Assembly (NCBI GenBank): GCA_024434115.1
Contig: QMIT01000005.1
Location: 248,001-312,000 of the forward strand
DNA length: 64,000 nt
From: Chloroflexota bacterium
GTDB lineage: Bacteria > Chloroflexota > Anaerolineae > Aggregatilineales > J027
Reading direction: 5' to 3'
The position numbers and the translations under genes are program-made. Below are positions 15,961 to 24,133 of the stretch, one piece after another. The stretch's first letter is position 1. Each line of letters starts with the position of its first letter. The notes below the pieces were generated by a model that was given only the letters and a program-made list of their open reading frames with translations, searched no databases and was not told the DNA's origin.

Positions 15961-18042
15961 GTGCTTTACCTAAAATGGCCTGTATTATCGGCCAGAAAAC
16001 TTGCCACCTCTTTTCAAACGCGGCTGCTCGGCATATTTCTCATCAACACGCTGCTGACAGTCGTGATTGTCATCGCCTTCAACCAATGGCTCCGCAACCA
16101 ACTCCTCCACGAGGCCGATAATTCACTCCTTGTGAGTGCGGGTCAAATCGCCGACAGGATTGATGAATTTCACCGCAGCAATCGCCAAACCTTCAATGTG
16201 GGCACCAAACTACCCGACCTTGTGATTTTTCTTCAGGCCGATGAAGAAGCACGCCAAGACCCGGATTTGCAGGAACGGGCGCGTATTACATTGGTTTCAC
16301 TCGACATCGAGCCGTGGGATCAATACTACATCCTGTCGAAAGCGCTGCTGGATGCAAATGGGATGAATATTATGGATACCGCATCAGCCAATATTGGTGC
16401 GGATGAATCTCAGCAAGATTATTTTCAGGCGGCGCTCTTGGGCGGGTCGGTCAATATCTCGTCCATTCAATATCGCCCCGAACGCGGGGGCATCTATTTT
16501 TTCTATTCAGTCCCTATACGACAGAACGACGTTATCCCAGAAGGCATTATTGGGGTGCTGCGGATTCAAGTCGCTATCGCAACCGTCCAAGATATTGTAT
16601 TTGCCAGCGTTCGGGGACAAGCAATTGACGCCACCCTATTCGATGCGAACTATGTGCGGGTGGTGGATACACGCTACCGAAAACTCCTTTTTCGCAGTAT
16701 CACCCAATACTCCTCTGAGGAAATCGCCACACTTAGAAGCGAATATGCCTTGCCTCCCTTGTCAGATGATGAGGTGAGCGTTCCCCTGCCCGATCTGGTT
16801 GAACAACTTGCCAACAGCGATGAGGTACATGTGGTATCCGGCTATATGACGCCCGATTCCGACAGTCAAGAACGCCTCGCTATCGTCCGCCTCAAGACCG
16901 TCCCGTGGTATCTGGTGGTGTCCCAACCCGCTTCTCAATACTATGCGCCAGCCCAGCGGCAGACACAGGGTATTCTGCTTCTCACGATAGCCTTAACGAT
17001 GATTTCCTTTTTCTCCTCGTATTTCATTGCGCGGCGTGTCACACGTCCGATCCGCGCCCTTACCGCCGCCGCCGAACAGGTGGCTGAGGGCAAGCTGTAC
17101 GTTAAAGCGCCCATTAGCTCACAGGATGAAGTGGGCACACTCGCTCAGGCCTTCAATTTGATGACGACGGAATTGGAGGTGGCGCATTCGACGCTGGAAG
17201 AACGAGTCGAACGGCGAACGCAAGAATTATCGGAAGCGAACCAGAAACTGAAACACGAAATTGCCGAACGTGAACGCTATGAAAAACAGGTGCTTGATCT
17301 GGCCCTAGAACACGAACGCCGCCGTATCCTCTCAGAGTTCATCCAAAAGGCCTCCCACGAATTTAGGACGCCGCTCTCAATTATCAATGTCAAATCCTAT
17401 TTGGTAAAACGCTTGCTGCCTGCCGACCAACAGCATCACCTAGATGTCATCCAAGTGCAGGGCGAACATATTCACGAGTTGGTCAATCGCATGGTGTTGA
17501 TGTCACGTCTCGACAGCGGAGTACAGGCCACCTCGGAATACCTCCAAATGGACGGTTTTATGAAGGCCGTCTATACAGGCCGGGCCAACGCCTTTAAAGA
17601 AAAAAATGCGATAGCCCGTCTGGAATTGCAAGCCCCGGACACGTGGGTTTACGCTGATCCCGATATGCTGTCTATCGCCCTCCAGAATATTCTGGATAAT
17701 GCCCTTCATCATTCCCCTCCGCCAGTCGAAATCACCATCAAGACCCGTATCACTGGCGAGACGGTAGCCATTATCATCGAAGACAATGGCGTTGGAATCC
17801 CACCCGAACTGCATAGTCGCGTTTTTGAGCGCTTTTTCCGCGTGGACGAGGCCCATACCACACGCGGTTTCGGCTTGGGGCTGCCGATTGCCAAACGTAT
17901 CATTGAGAATGTGGGTGGGGCAATTGAGTTGGAAAGTCAAGTTGGAAAAGGTACTACCGTCACCATCAAATTAGCCATCAAAAGCAAGGCAGAGGCTCTT
18001 TCAGATGATCGCCAGCCAGATAGTTTAGCCGCCTCCGACTGA
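15961..18042 (+). CDS. Membrane sensor histidine kinase with Cache-type extracellular domain
   Basis: 693 residues from a GTG two bases after the preceding stop. The order is TM1 (22-40), an extracellular region of about 290 residues of Cache type (45-330), TM2 (336-356), HAMP (357-409), a coiled coil (405-450), then HisKA with H466 in KASHEFRTPLS and HATPase_c with NILDNALHHS, EDNGVGIPPE and FGLGLPIAKRI. All catalytic boxes are intact. No response regulator gene follows; the next gene is 215 bases away and unrelated. The upstream solute-binding protein is probably its ligand receptor, as in other kinases that read periplasmic binding proteins. The cognate regulator must be elsewhere. Confidence 0.9.
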   Translation: MLYLKWPVLSARKLATSFQTRLLGIFLINTLLTVVIVIAFNQWLRNQLLHEADNSLLVSAGQIADRIDEFHRSNRQTFNVGTKLPDLVIFLQADEEARQDPDLQERARITLVSLDIEPWDQYYILSKALLDANGMNIMDTASANIGADESQQDYFQAALLGGSVNISSIQYRPERGGIYFFYSVPIRQNDVIPEGIIGVLRIQVAIATVQDIVFASVRGQAIDATLFDANYVRVVDTRYRKLLFRSITQYSSEEIATLRSEYALPPLSDDEVSVPLPDLVEQLANSDEVHVVSGYMTPDSDSQERLAIVRLKTVPWYLVVSQPASQYYAPAQRQTQGILLLTIALTMISFFSSYFIARRVTRPIRALTAAAEQVAEGKLYVKAPISSQDEVGTLAQAFNLMTTELEVAHSTLEERVERRTQELSEANQKLKHEIAERERYEKQVLDLALEHERRRILSEFIQKASHEFRTPLSIINVKSYLVKRLLPADQQHHLDVIQVQGEHIHELVNRMVLMSRLDSGVQATSEYLQMDGFMKAVYTGRANAFKEKNAIARLELQAPDTWVYADPDMLSIALQNILDNALHHSPPPVEITIKTRITGETVAIIIEDNGVGIPPELHSRVFERFFRVDEAHTTRGFGLGLPIAKRIIENVGGAIELESQVGKGTTVTIKLAIKSKAEALSDDRQPDSLAASD

Positions 18043-18240
18043 ACCCTCTCGTCAATCCCAGCAGAGCAATTTTTTGAAAATCGAAAAACCTTAATTCTTC
18101 CGGGATGGCTTGGAATAGAGCCAAACGGAAACAGGTGGGCAATCCTATATGTTGGATCACCATAAAAGCGTAACGGCAGTTACGGATATATGGCTGTCAT
18201 AAATAGAACAATTGTGCTAAAGTTGAATTCGAATGTACCG

Positions 18241-18246
18241 TATAAT
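18241..18246 (+). promoter_or_regulatory. -10 box of the HTH-DUF4058 gene
   Basis: An exact TATAAT ends 11 bases before the ATG at 18258, predicting a leader of only about five bases. The -35 region is not clear. Confidence 0.4.
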
Positions 18247-18257
18247 AGTCATAGAGT

Positions 18258-19373
18258 ATGAATATTTGGAGACACACTATGGATGATCCAGCGCTGTGGG
18301 CAATCCAAGATGCGGAACGGTATTTGATGACGATAGATGAAGCGGCGGCGGCTTTGGGGATTGGTCGGCGAGCGGTGGAGGGATTGGTTGCACGCGGGAA
18401 ATTGACCAAAGTGTTTTTGAAAGGCCGTCCCTTTTTGGCGACGTATGCGGTTGAACTCTATCAATTCAACAAAAAGAGGAAAAAATCCATGCTACAGGAC
18501 AGCGAAAATCACTTTATTGGGGTCAACCCCCACCTGATGAGTTTATTACAAACGCCGGGGTCGGGGGCGGATACTGCCATCTATCCGAGTTTTCATGGGC
18601 CGCATATCGCCCACATTACCGATTTCCTAAATGATGTGCTGCCGCCGCATTACATTGCGGTGCAAGAGCCATCCTTGCAGATAAAGGGGCGAGAAGCACC
18701 GGATGAACCATCACTGAAAAAAGGTTCGCCAAAGCCGGATGTGGCAATTTATCAACAACGGGAATCGGCCTCGATACAAGCGTCCACCGAAGGCGCAGTC
18801 ACGCCCACCTTGACGGTTGAGATGGTTTTGCAGGAACCATCGGAACTGGCGGGCGTTGCGATTTATGAGGTTCAGGCGATGGAACATGGGGTACATGGAC
18901 TGCCTGTGGTGCGTATTGAACTGCTGTCGCCTGCCAACATGGTCGGGGGCAGCTTTTATGAGGTGTATCAGCAGAGCCGCACTAAAGCCCTTGCCGCCGG
19001 GACGCCACTCGTTGAAATTGATTATCTGCATGAATATCTCTCCCCCGTCCGAGGCGTGCCGATTTATCCACAAGAGGCCAATGCAAAGGCGTATAATATT
19101 ACGGTGTCGCGCCCAAAGGAAAAAATTGTGGATGTGTATTTGTTTGGCATCAACGAGCCGATTCCGACGGTGTATATCCCACTCAAAGGGGAGGAGTATC
19201 TGAATTTTGATTTTGATGGGCCGTATCAGCACACATGGAAAAAATCCCGGTTTTGGTACTATGTGGATTATGGGCAAGACCCGTTGCGGATGAATACCTA
19301 TTCGGCAGATGACCAAGCCAAAATTCGCGCTCAGATGGCGGCGGCGGCGGAGAAGTTGGGAAAGGCGCGATAG
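18258..19373 (+). CDS. HTH domain fused to DUF4058
   Basis: 371 residues. Residues 1-75 form a MerR/excisionase-type winged helix (YLMTIDEAAAALGIGRRAVE, then GLVARGKLTKVFLKGRPFLA). From about residue 78 the sequence matches DUF4058: FIGVNPHLMSLLQ, KPDVAIYQQ, VRIELLSPANMVGGSFYEVY and AGTPLVEIDYL. The pattern PDV, then IELLSP and VEID recalls the PD-(D/E)XK-like core of Uma2/DUF820 proteins, but function is unknown. An AGAGGA sequence sits eight bases before an in-frame ATG at 18489, exactly where DUF4058 begins, so a shorter product of 294 residues could also be made. DUF4058 is common in Chloroflexota, Cyanobacteria and Planctomycetes. Confidence 0.75.
   Translation: MNIWRHTMDDPALWAIQDAERYLMTIDEAAAALGIGRRAVEGLVARGKLTKVFLKGRPFLATYAVELYQFNKKRKKSMLQDSENHFIGVNPHLMSLLQTPGSGADTAIYPSFHGPHIAHITDFLNDVLPPHYIAVQEPSLQIKGREAPDEPSLKKGSPKPDVAIYQQRESASIQASTEGAVTPTLTVEMVLQEPSELAGVAIYEVQAMEHGVHGLPVVRIELLSPANMVGGSFYEVYQQSRTKALAAGTPLVEIDYLHEYLSPVRGVPIYPQEANAKAYNITVSRPKEKIVDVYLFGINEPIPTVYIPLKGEEYLNFDFDGPYQHTWKKSRFWYYVDYGQDPLRMNTYSADDQAKIRAQMAAAAEKLGKAR
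18478..18491 (+). promoter_or_regulatory. Internal ribosome binding site and start for a DUF4058-only product
   Basis: An AGAGGA-type sequence precedes the ATG at 18489 within the HTH-DUF4058 frame. DUF4058 proteins normally begin at this point without an HTH. Confidence 0.45.
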
Positions 19374-19421
19374 GAAAGAGGGAGTAACCGTTGAAACACG
19401 ATTTTCTAAATGGAGGCGATC

Positions 19422-20033
19422 ATGGGCACTGAGGCCAGTTTTCAAGCCATTCCAGAAGACTGCGAATTGCTGATTCGTGCGCGACGGGATCGAAAGATCG
19501 CTGAAGATATGCAGTTCTCTTTGATGGATGCTACTGAGGAACCAAACCCACAGTATGTGCGAAGCCCAGAAGAGCAATATTTCTATGATGCTGTTCAAGA
19601 ACTGATTCGTGTTCACCCCGGTTTGGAGAAAAGATACTTCTATGCTGGGGCACGTACTTATGATGCCATTATCTATCTGCTTTCCCCGGCGAGGCGTGAA
19701 GGGGAGTGGGATGGTGACCAAAGCCTCATTAAAAAGGCCATTTGGGGAGTTGAACTGCTACACCCGGAGGCATGTGCTACTCAAGGTGTTCCAATTGGGT
19801 TTGTTTCGACAGTGGATACCAAAAGAATTGCTGAATATCTTGATCGAGTCACCAGAGAACAATTGCATGAACATTACGACCCCCTTAAGATGCGGGGGGC
19901 TGCCGTCTATAAGATGGGCCTGAGTGATTCTGAGAGAAGATTTGAAGTCATCTGGGAGGAGTTTGTCGGCATGAGAGACGTATATCGAGCCGCCGCTGAC
20001 CATGATGAAGCGGTTATCACGGTAATTGATTAG
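19422..20033 (+). CDS. DUF1877 (YfbM-like) protein
   Basis: 203 residues from ATG 19422, with GGAGG seven bases upstream; the frame could open four codons earlier but that ATG has no site. The pattern fits DUF1877: an N-terminal LLIRARRDR segment, a central YDAIIYLLSPARREGEWDG, IKKAIWGVELLHPEA, and a C-terminal FVSTVDTKRIAEYLDRVTRE followed by HYDPLKMRG. E. coli YfbM has a known structure but no known function. No signal peptide or membrane segment is seen. It lies 48 bases after the DUF4058 gene and 48 before a methyltransferase gene, so the three may be cotranscribed. Confidence 0.72.
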   Translation: MGTEASFQAIPEDCELLIRARRDRKIAEDMQFSLMDATEEPNPQYVRSPEEQYFYDAVQELIRVHPGLEKRYFYAGARTYDAIIYLLSPARREGEWDGDQSLIKKAIWGVELLHPEACATQGVPIGFVSTVDTKRIAEYLDRVTREQLHEHYDPLKMRGAAVYKMGLSDSERRFEVIWEEFVGMRDVYRAAADHDEAVITVID

Positions 20034-20081
20034 TCAATTCGTATCTGTACGGAGAAATAAGATCTCCCTTTGGAGAACCCT

Positions 20082-20894
20082 ATGAATGATGATGTGAATG
20101 ATATTCGGGATTTTTACAATCAAGACCCACAGCGAGAACATGACCGTCTGGAACGGCATCAACTGGAATATGAGTTGACGTGGCGCTACTTGGACAAATA
20201 TCTACCTGCGCAGGGGTCAATTTTGGAGGTTGGGGCGGCGACGGGGCGCTATACCCTAGATTTGGCGAGACGGGGGTATCGGCTCACGGCGGTGGATTTA
20301 TCAGAAGCGCTAATTGAAGTCTGCCGGAAAAGATTGGCCGATGAAGGACTGGAGAAACAGGTGCGACTGGTGGTGGCAGATGCACGTGACCTGAGCGCCG
20401 TGACCGAAAAGCAATTTGATGCGCTGCTTCTGATGGGGCCGCTTTATCACCTGATTATCGAAGCGGATCGAAAATTGGCCTTACAACAAGCCTATAACCG
20501 ACTGCGCGAGGGGGGCATAATTTTCTCAGCGTTTATCAGTCGGTTGGGCATTATGGGCGATTTGATTAAGAAGATGCCAGATTGGGTTGAGGATCAGGCC
20601 GAGGTGGAAGCTATTTTGACTGATGGCAGAGACCCTGATGTTTATCAACACGTCGGCTTTCGGGGATACTTTGCGACCATTCCGGAGATTGCGCCTTTGC
20701 ATGAGGCGGTGGGATTTGAAACCCTCAACTTGGTGGGGGTTGAACCCGGCATCGCATCCGACGATGAAAGCTACAACAAATTGGAGGGTCGGCAGCGCCA
20801 ATTGTGGCTGGATTTGTTCTATAAGATGAGCACGGAGCCGTCTATCATGGGGGCATCGCGGCATCTGCTGTATATTGGCCGGAAAAAGGGATGA
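20082..20894 (+). CDS. Class I SAM-dependent methyltransferase
   Basis: 270 residues from ATG 20082, with TGGAG just upstream. Motif I is intact (SILEVGAATGRYTLDLARRG), followed by the acidic residue of motif II (LTAVDLSEALIEVC), VVADARDLSA and LLMGPLYHL, the standard SAM-binding order. The C-terminal part is variable and would set the substrate, which cannot be predicted. The likely role is small-molecule or nucleic-acid methylation in the cytosol. Confidence 0.85.
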   Translation: MNDDVNDIRDFYNQDPQREHDRLERHQLEYELTWRYLDKYLPAQGSILEVGAATGRYTLDLARRGYRLTAVDLSEALIEVCRKRLADEGLEKQVRLVVADARDLSAVTEKQFDALLLMGPLYHLIIEADRKLALQQAYNRLREGGIIFSAFISRLGIMGDLIKKMPDWVEDQAEVEAILTDGRDPDVYQHVGFRGYFATIPEIAPLHEAVGFETLNLVGVEPGIASDDESYNKLEGRQRQLWLDLFYKMSTEPSIMGASRHLLYIGRKKG

Positions 20895-20919
20895 TCCTCT
20901 CATAAAGCGATACAGGGAT

Positions 20920-21525
20920 TCAGGACTGATTGTAAAATACAATTGCAGTGACAAGTCCATAGAAGATTGCTTCACTTGAGGGGTCACCTAATGCCCCATG
21001 AGCTGTAGGGAGGCGCATTCTGGCGATTCTTTCTCCAATGTCTTTGATCTTAGGTGACCAGTATGGTGACAAACTTATGTCAAGCTGATTGAATGCAGTT
21101 GTGACTTTTGTCGAGGTGTTCAGTTTCATGATTTTGTAGGAAATATCTACGTTCGAAACTCGACCTTTCCGTACTTGGATAACGGAGGATATGCTTAAAG
21201 GTGGTCTTCCACCTATCCAAGTTCCGTCTTCGTTCAATACTCCTGATAACACACGGAAATAGAATTCGAAGCGTGTTACCAAATAAGAAGCAGCCATTAC
21301 AGAGGGAGAACTCAAAAAATCCCAACACGCTACCGTATCAACGGCATATGCCACATGTTCTTTGGTTCGACCCTGAAAAACGGGCGTTTCTGGAGATTCA
21401 TCAATGTCCAAGGCCACTTGTTTAAGAAATGCAAATACATTGCCAACATCATTGTAATTATCGAAAGAACTTATATGTGGACAATACGACACGATAAATC
21501 TTATAGCTTCTTGGGTTTTCGTCAT
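20920..21525 (-). CDS. HEPN/Abi_C-like protein, candidate toxin or defence RNase
   Basis: 201 residues from ATG 21525; the frame reaches a TTG at 21579, which looks less likely. The C-terminus reads RMRLPTAHGALGDPSSEAIF then YGLVTAIVFYNQ. RLPTAH is an R-x4-H motif followed by HG and a final hydrophobic helix, the layout of HEPN RNases and of the abortive infection C-terminal (Abi_C) family. The N-terminal two thirds are not recognised. The gene is visibly richer in A+T than its neighbours: three 60-base lines counted by hand hold 28, 24 and 16 G+C. It has no nucleotidyltransferase partner nearby. Function is inference. Confidence 0.55.
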   Translation of the reverse strand: MTKTQEAIRFIVSYCPHISSFDNYNDVGNVFAFLKQVALDIDESPETPVFQGRTKEHVAYAVDTVACWDFLSSPSVMAASYLVTRFEFYFRVLSGVLNEDGTWIGGRPPLSISSVIQVRKGRVSNVDISYKIMKLNTSTKVTTAFNQLDISLSPYWSPKIKDIGERIARMRLPTAHGALGDPSSEAIFYGLVTAIVFYNQS

Positions 21526-21656
21526 AATGGAATACTCTAAATATTGCGAAAACACAGCTTTGATACTAAATATTTTCAAATCAACGAAATTCTCAAGAGT
21601 AGAAAACTATTCCCAACAGATTATGACTCAAACTTTCAGCCATGCAAAACGTAGAA

Positions 21657-21692
21657 TAAAAAAGAGGACGGGTCACCGACCACACCCCTACG
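21657..21692. repeat. GTAGGGG-type palindromic element
   Basis: AAAAAAGAGGACGGGTCACC followed by GACCACACCCCTACG. The same AAAAGAGGG leader and CCCCTACG end occur at 29262-29301 and 32294-32331. Confidence 0.55.
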
Positions 21693-21827
21693 TGAAATCG
21701 TTTATGATCCTGTGACGGTTATTCTATTCTACTGTTGGGGCTTCATCACATGGCCCGATTTCCTCCACCAAACTGGGTCAAAACCATTTTTAGATTTGTA
21801 GGTTTTATACCAGAGTTGAATGAAAAC

Positions 21828-21924
21828 TAACCCCATCCCCAACCCTTCCCCTAACAAAGGGAAGGGCTTCAAAACAGCCTTTACTCCCCTCCCTATGTTT
21901 GGGGAGGGGCCGGGGGTGGGGTTG
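21828..21924. repeat. Long GC-rich inverted-repeat element, second copy
   Basis: Outer arms AACCCCATCCCC and GGGGGTGGGGTT enclose two inner hairpins (CCCTTCCC/GGGAAGGG and CCCCTCCC/GGGGAGGG), the same organisation as 5647-5740. Confidence 0.6.
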
Positions 21925-21948
21925 AACAGACATTACCCGAATATGGTT

Positions 21949-23091
21949 TTACCCTTTGACCGCGCCTGCCGTTAACCCTTGAATAAATTGCTTGGACATC
22001 AGCAGATACATAATCAGGACGGGCACAGAGGCCAATGATAGGGTGCTGAGAATGGCGTTCCAGTCGCTTTGATATTGCCCGAACAACAACGAGACGCCAT
22101 AGGTCACAGTGCGCACGTTTTCGGAACGGGTCAAAATCAACGGGAACCACAAATCGTTGTAGATGGGGATGAGGTTCAAAATCACGACAGTTGCCAGCGC
22201 AGGCCGCACCAATGGCACGACGATACGCCACAGCACCTGAAATTCGGATGCGCCATCCATGCGGGCCGCGTCTAACAAATCTTGGGGGATGCCGCGCATA
22301 AAACTGGTCAGGACAAACACCCCCATTGGGACACCCATCGCCACATAAATGGGGATTAAGCCTTCCAAGCGGCCATTTAACCCGATGGCTTGCACCAGCG
22401 TGACGATGTTGATCGTGCCGAGTCGGATGGGAATCATCAAGCCAGCGATGAAATAGAGATAGACCAACGACGACCCCCGCCCCCGCCAATTCGACAGGGC
22501 ATAGGAGGCCATGGTGCCGATAATCAAAATGAGCAAAATGGAATTGATGGATACGACGATGCTGTTCCGAAAATACACATCAAAGTTGCCGTCAATCCAT
22601 GCGCTTTTGTAGCCATCGAACGTTCGCAGTTCCGTTGATGGAAAGTCGAAGGGGGAGCGGAAAATCTCCCGTTTGGGTTTCAGCGAATTGACCAGCATCA
22701 CCCAGAAGGGGGCAAGCACGATCAAAACCCATGCCATCAAAATGAGGTGCGAAACAAATTGTCCGAAGAGGCTGTTAAAACGGAAGCGTTCGAGCCAGCG
22801 GATTTCGGCGCGGCGCTCTGGATGCCAGAACCGCAGAATCCCAAACCAATAGCCCCCCAGCGCGACGCCTAAAATCGCCCCGGCTACCACGACTACCCAG
22901 AGGTCTTGGAGGCCTGCCAAGACTGCTGTCAGGGTCGCGGTAGCAAAACCTAGACCCGCCCCGGCCCAAATCGCAGCGGTGTTGATGTTAAAGCGGGGCG
23001 TCACAAACCCGCCGAGGGCCGTCCCAAAAATGATCCAAGCCAAGACATCGGCATAACGAATGACCCATGCCACAGCGTCTATCATGCTCAT
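21949..23091 (-). CDS. Carbohydrate ABC importer permease, MalG type, with an extra N-terminal membrane domain
   Basis: 380 residues. The C-terminal 270 residues are a standard MalG/UgpE-type permease with six helices and the EAA loop [20 protein letters not shown], which docks on the ATPase. About 110 extra residues precede it, with three hydrophobic segments (for example [13 protein letters not shown] and [20 protein letters not shown]) not found in typical family members. Its ATG overlaps the stop of the MalF-type gene (ATGA), so they are coupled. It forms the import channel with the partner permease. No ATPase gene is present, so a shared MsmX-type ATPase is likely. Confidence 0.88.
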   Translation of the reverse strand: MSMIDAVAWVIRYADVLAWIIFGTALGGFVTPRFNINTAAIWAGAGLGFATATLTAVLAGLQDLWVVVVAGAILGVALGGYWFGILRFWHPERRAEIRWLERFRFNSLFGQFVSHLILMAWVLIVLAPFWVMLVNSLKPKREIFRSPFDFPSTELRTFDGYKSAWIDGNFDVYFRNSIVVSINSILLILIIGTMASYALSNWRGRGSSLVYLYFIAGLMIPIRLGTINIVTLVQAIGLNGRLEGLIPIYVAMGVPMGVFVLTSFMRGIPQDLLDAARMDGASEFQVLWRIVVPLVRPALATVVILNLIPIYNDLWFPLILTRSENVRTVTYGVSLLFGQYQSDWNAILSTLSLASVPVLIMYLLMSKQFIQGLTAGAVKG

Positions 23092-24059
23092 CCTAGCACC
23101 GCCTCTTCCGACTGCTGGCGGGAGAAAATGAGCCAGCTAGATACCCCGACCATCAAAATCAAAAAGGTAATGGTGGCGACAGCGGCCCCGATGCCCATAT
23201 CGGAACGGGCCACCGGATGTTCACCTGCGATGGCGGCGCGATAGAAAAACGTGCCCATGATGTCGGTAGAATATTGGGGCGGGCCGTTGGCGCCCATCAT
23301 GGCATACACCACGTCGAAGGCGTTGAAATTACCAATAAAGGTGAGGATGGTCACAATGCCGATGATTGGTTTGAGCAGGGGCAGTTTGATGCGAAACCAG
23401 ATTTGCCATGCGTTCGCGCCATCCACCCGCGCCGCCTCGACCAGTTCATCCGGGACCCGCAAAAAACCCGCCAAAAACATCATGGTCGGCAGTCCCACCC
23501 ATTGCCATGAGGAGACCAGCGACACGACAATCAGGGCATATTTGGTATCCCCCAACCACGCCTTAAACCATTCCTCGTGCCCGACACGCTCCAACAAAAC
23601 TTTCAACATTCCCCAGCGCGGATTCAGGATCAGCCGCCACAAAAACGCGGTCAATAGGACAGACATGGTGGCGGGAATAAAAATAAAGGTGCGGTAGATG
23701 TTGCGGCCAATCAAATGTTTTTGCGAAAGGATGGTGGCAAACAACAGCCCTAAACTATTTTGTACCAGCATGTGAATGCCAAAAAAGATAAAGGTATTCT
23801 CTAGGGCGTTGGTAAAACGATCATTCCAAATGGTATCGCCAAATAATGTTTTGTAATTTTCTAGCCCCACATAATGATCGGGCCGCAGACCGATGCCCGT
23901 GTAGAAGCTCAGGCGCATCGAGTTCACCAGTGGGTAAGCCATAAATAGGGTGTACACGATGAGACCCGGCACCAAAAATACCAGCCATGCCCGGCGGCGG
24001 GGTGCTTGCCAATCCTCGATCAAACCAAATCTTTTGAGTGTTTTTTGGACAAACGTCAT
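23088..24059 (-). CDS. Carbohydrate ABC importer permease, MalF/UgpA type
   Basis: 323 residues from an ATG with TAGGG upstream. Six membrane helices are visible, with the EAA motif [20 protein letters not shown] near residue 210. The N-terminus ([20 protein letters not shown]) is typical of binding-protein-dependent sugar permeases. It lies 75 bases downstream of the solute-binding protein gene and overlaps the MalG-type gene by four bases. The three form one operon for import of a sugar or oligosaccharide whose identity cannot be read from the sequence. Confidence 0.92.
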   Translation of the reverse strand: MTFVQKTLKRFGLIEDWQAPRRRAWLVFLVPGLIVYTLFMAYPLVNSMRLSFYTGIGLRPDHYVGLENYKTLFGDTIWNDRFTNALENTFIFFGIHMLVQNSLGLLFATILSQKHLIGRNIYRTFIFIPATMSVLLTAFLWRLILNPRWGMLKVLLERVGHEEWFKAWLGDTKYALIVVSLVSSWQWVGLPTMMFLAGFLRVPDELVEAARVDGANAWQIWFRIKLPLLKPIIGIVTILTFIGNFNAFDVVYAMMGANGPPQYSTDIMGTFFYRAAIAGEHPVARSDMGIGAAVATITFLILMVGVSSWLIFSRQQSEEAVLG

Positions 24060-24133
24060 ACCGTTAACCCTATGTGTCTAAAAAGAGGGCAGGTAAACAG
24101 CCCCTACCCTCTCTTATGCGGTCTTCGTTCGGT

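Larger units (their letters stand above)
21526..21948. other. Intergenic region with two repeat elements
   Basis: 423 bases with no credible gene. It contains a GTAGGGG-type element at 21657-21692 and a long GC-rich inverted repeat at 21828-21924. The remainder is AT-rich and shows no clear promoter pair. Confidence 0.6.
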
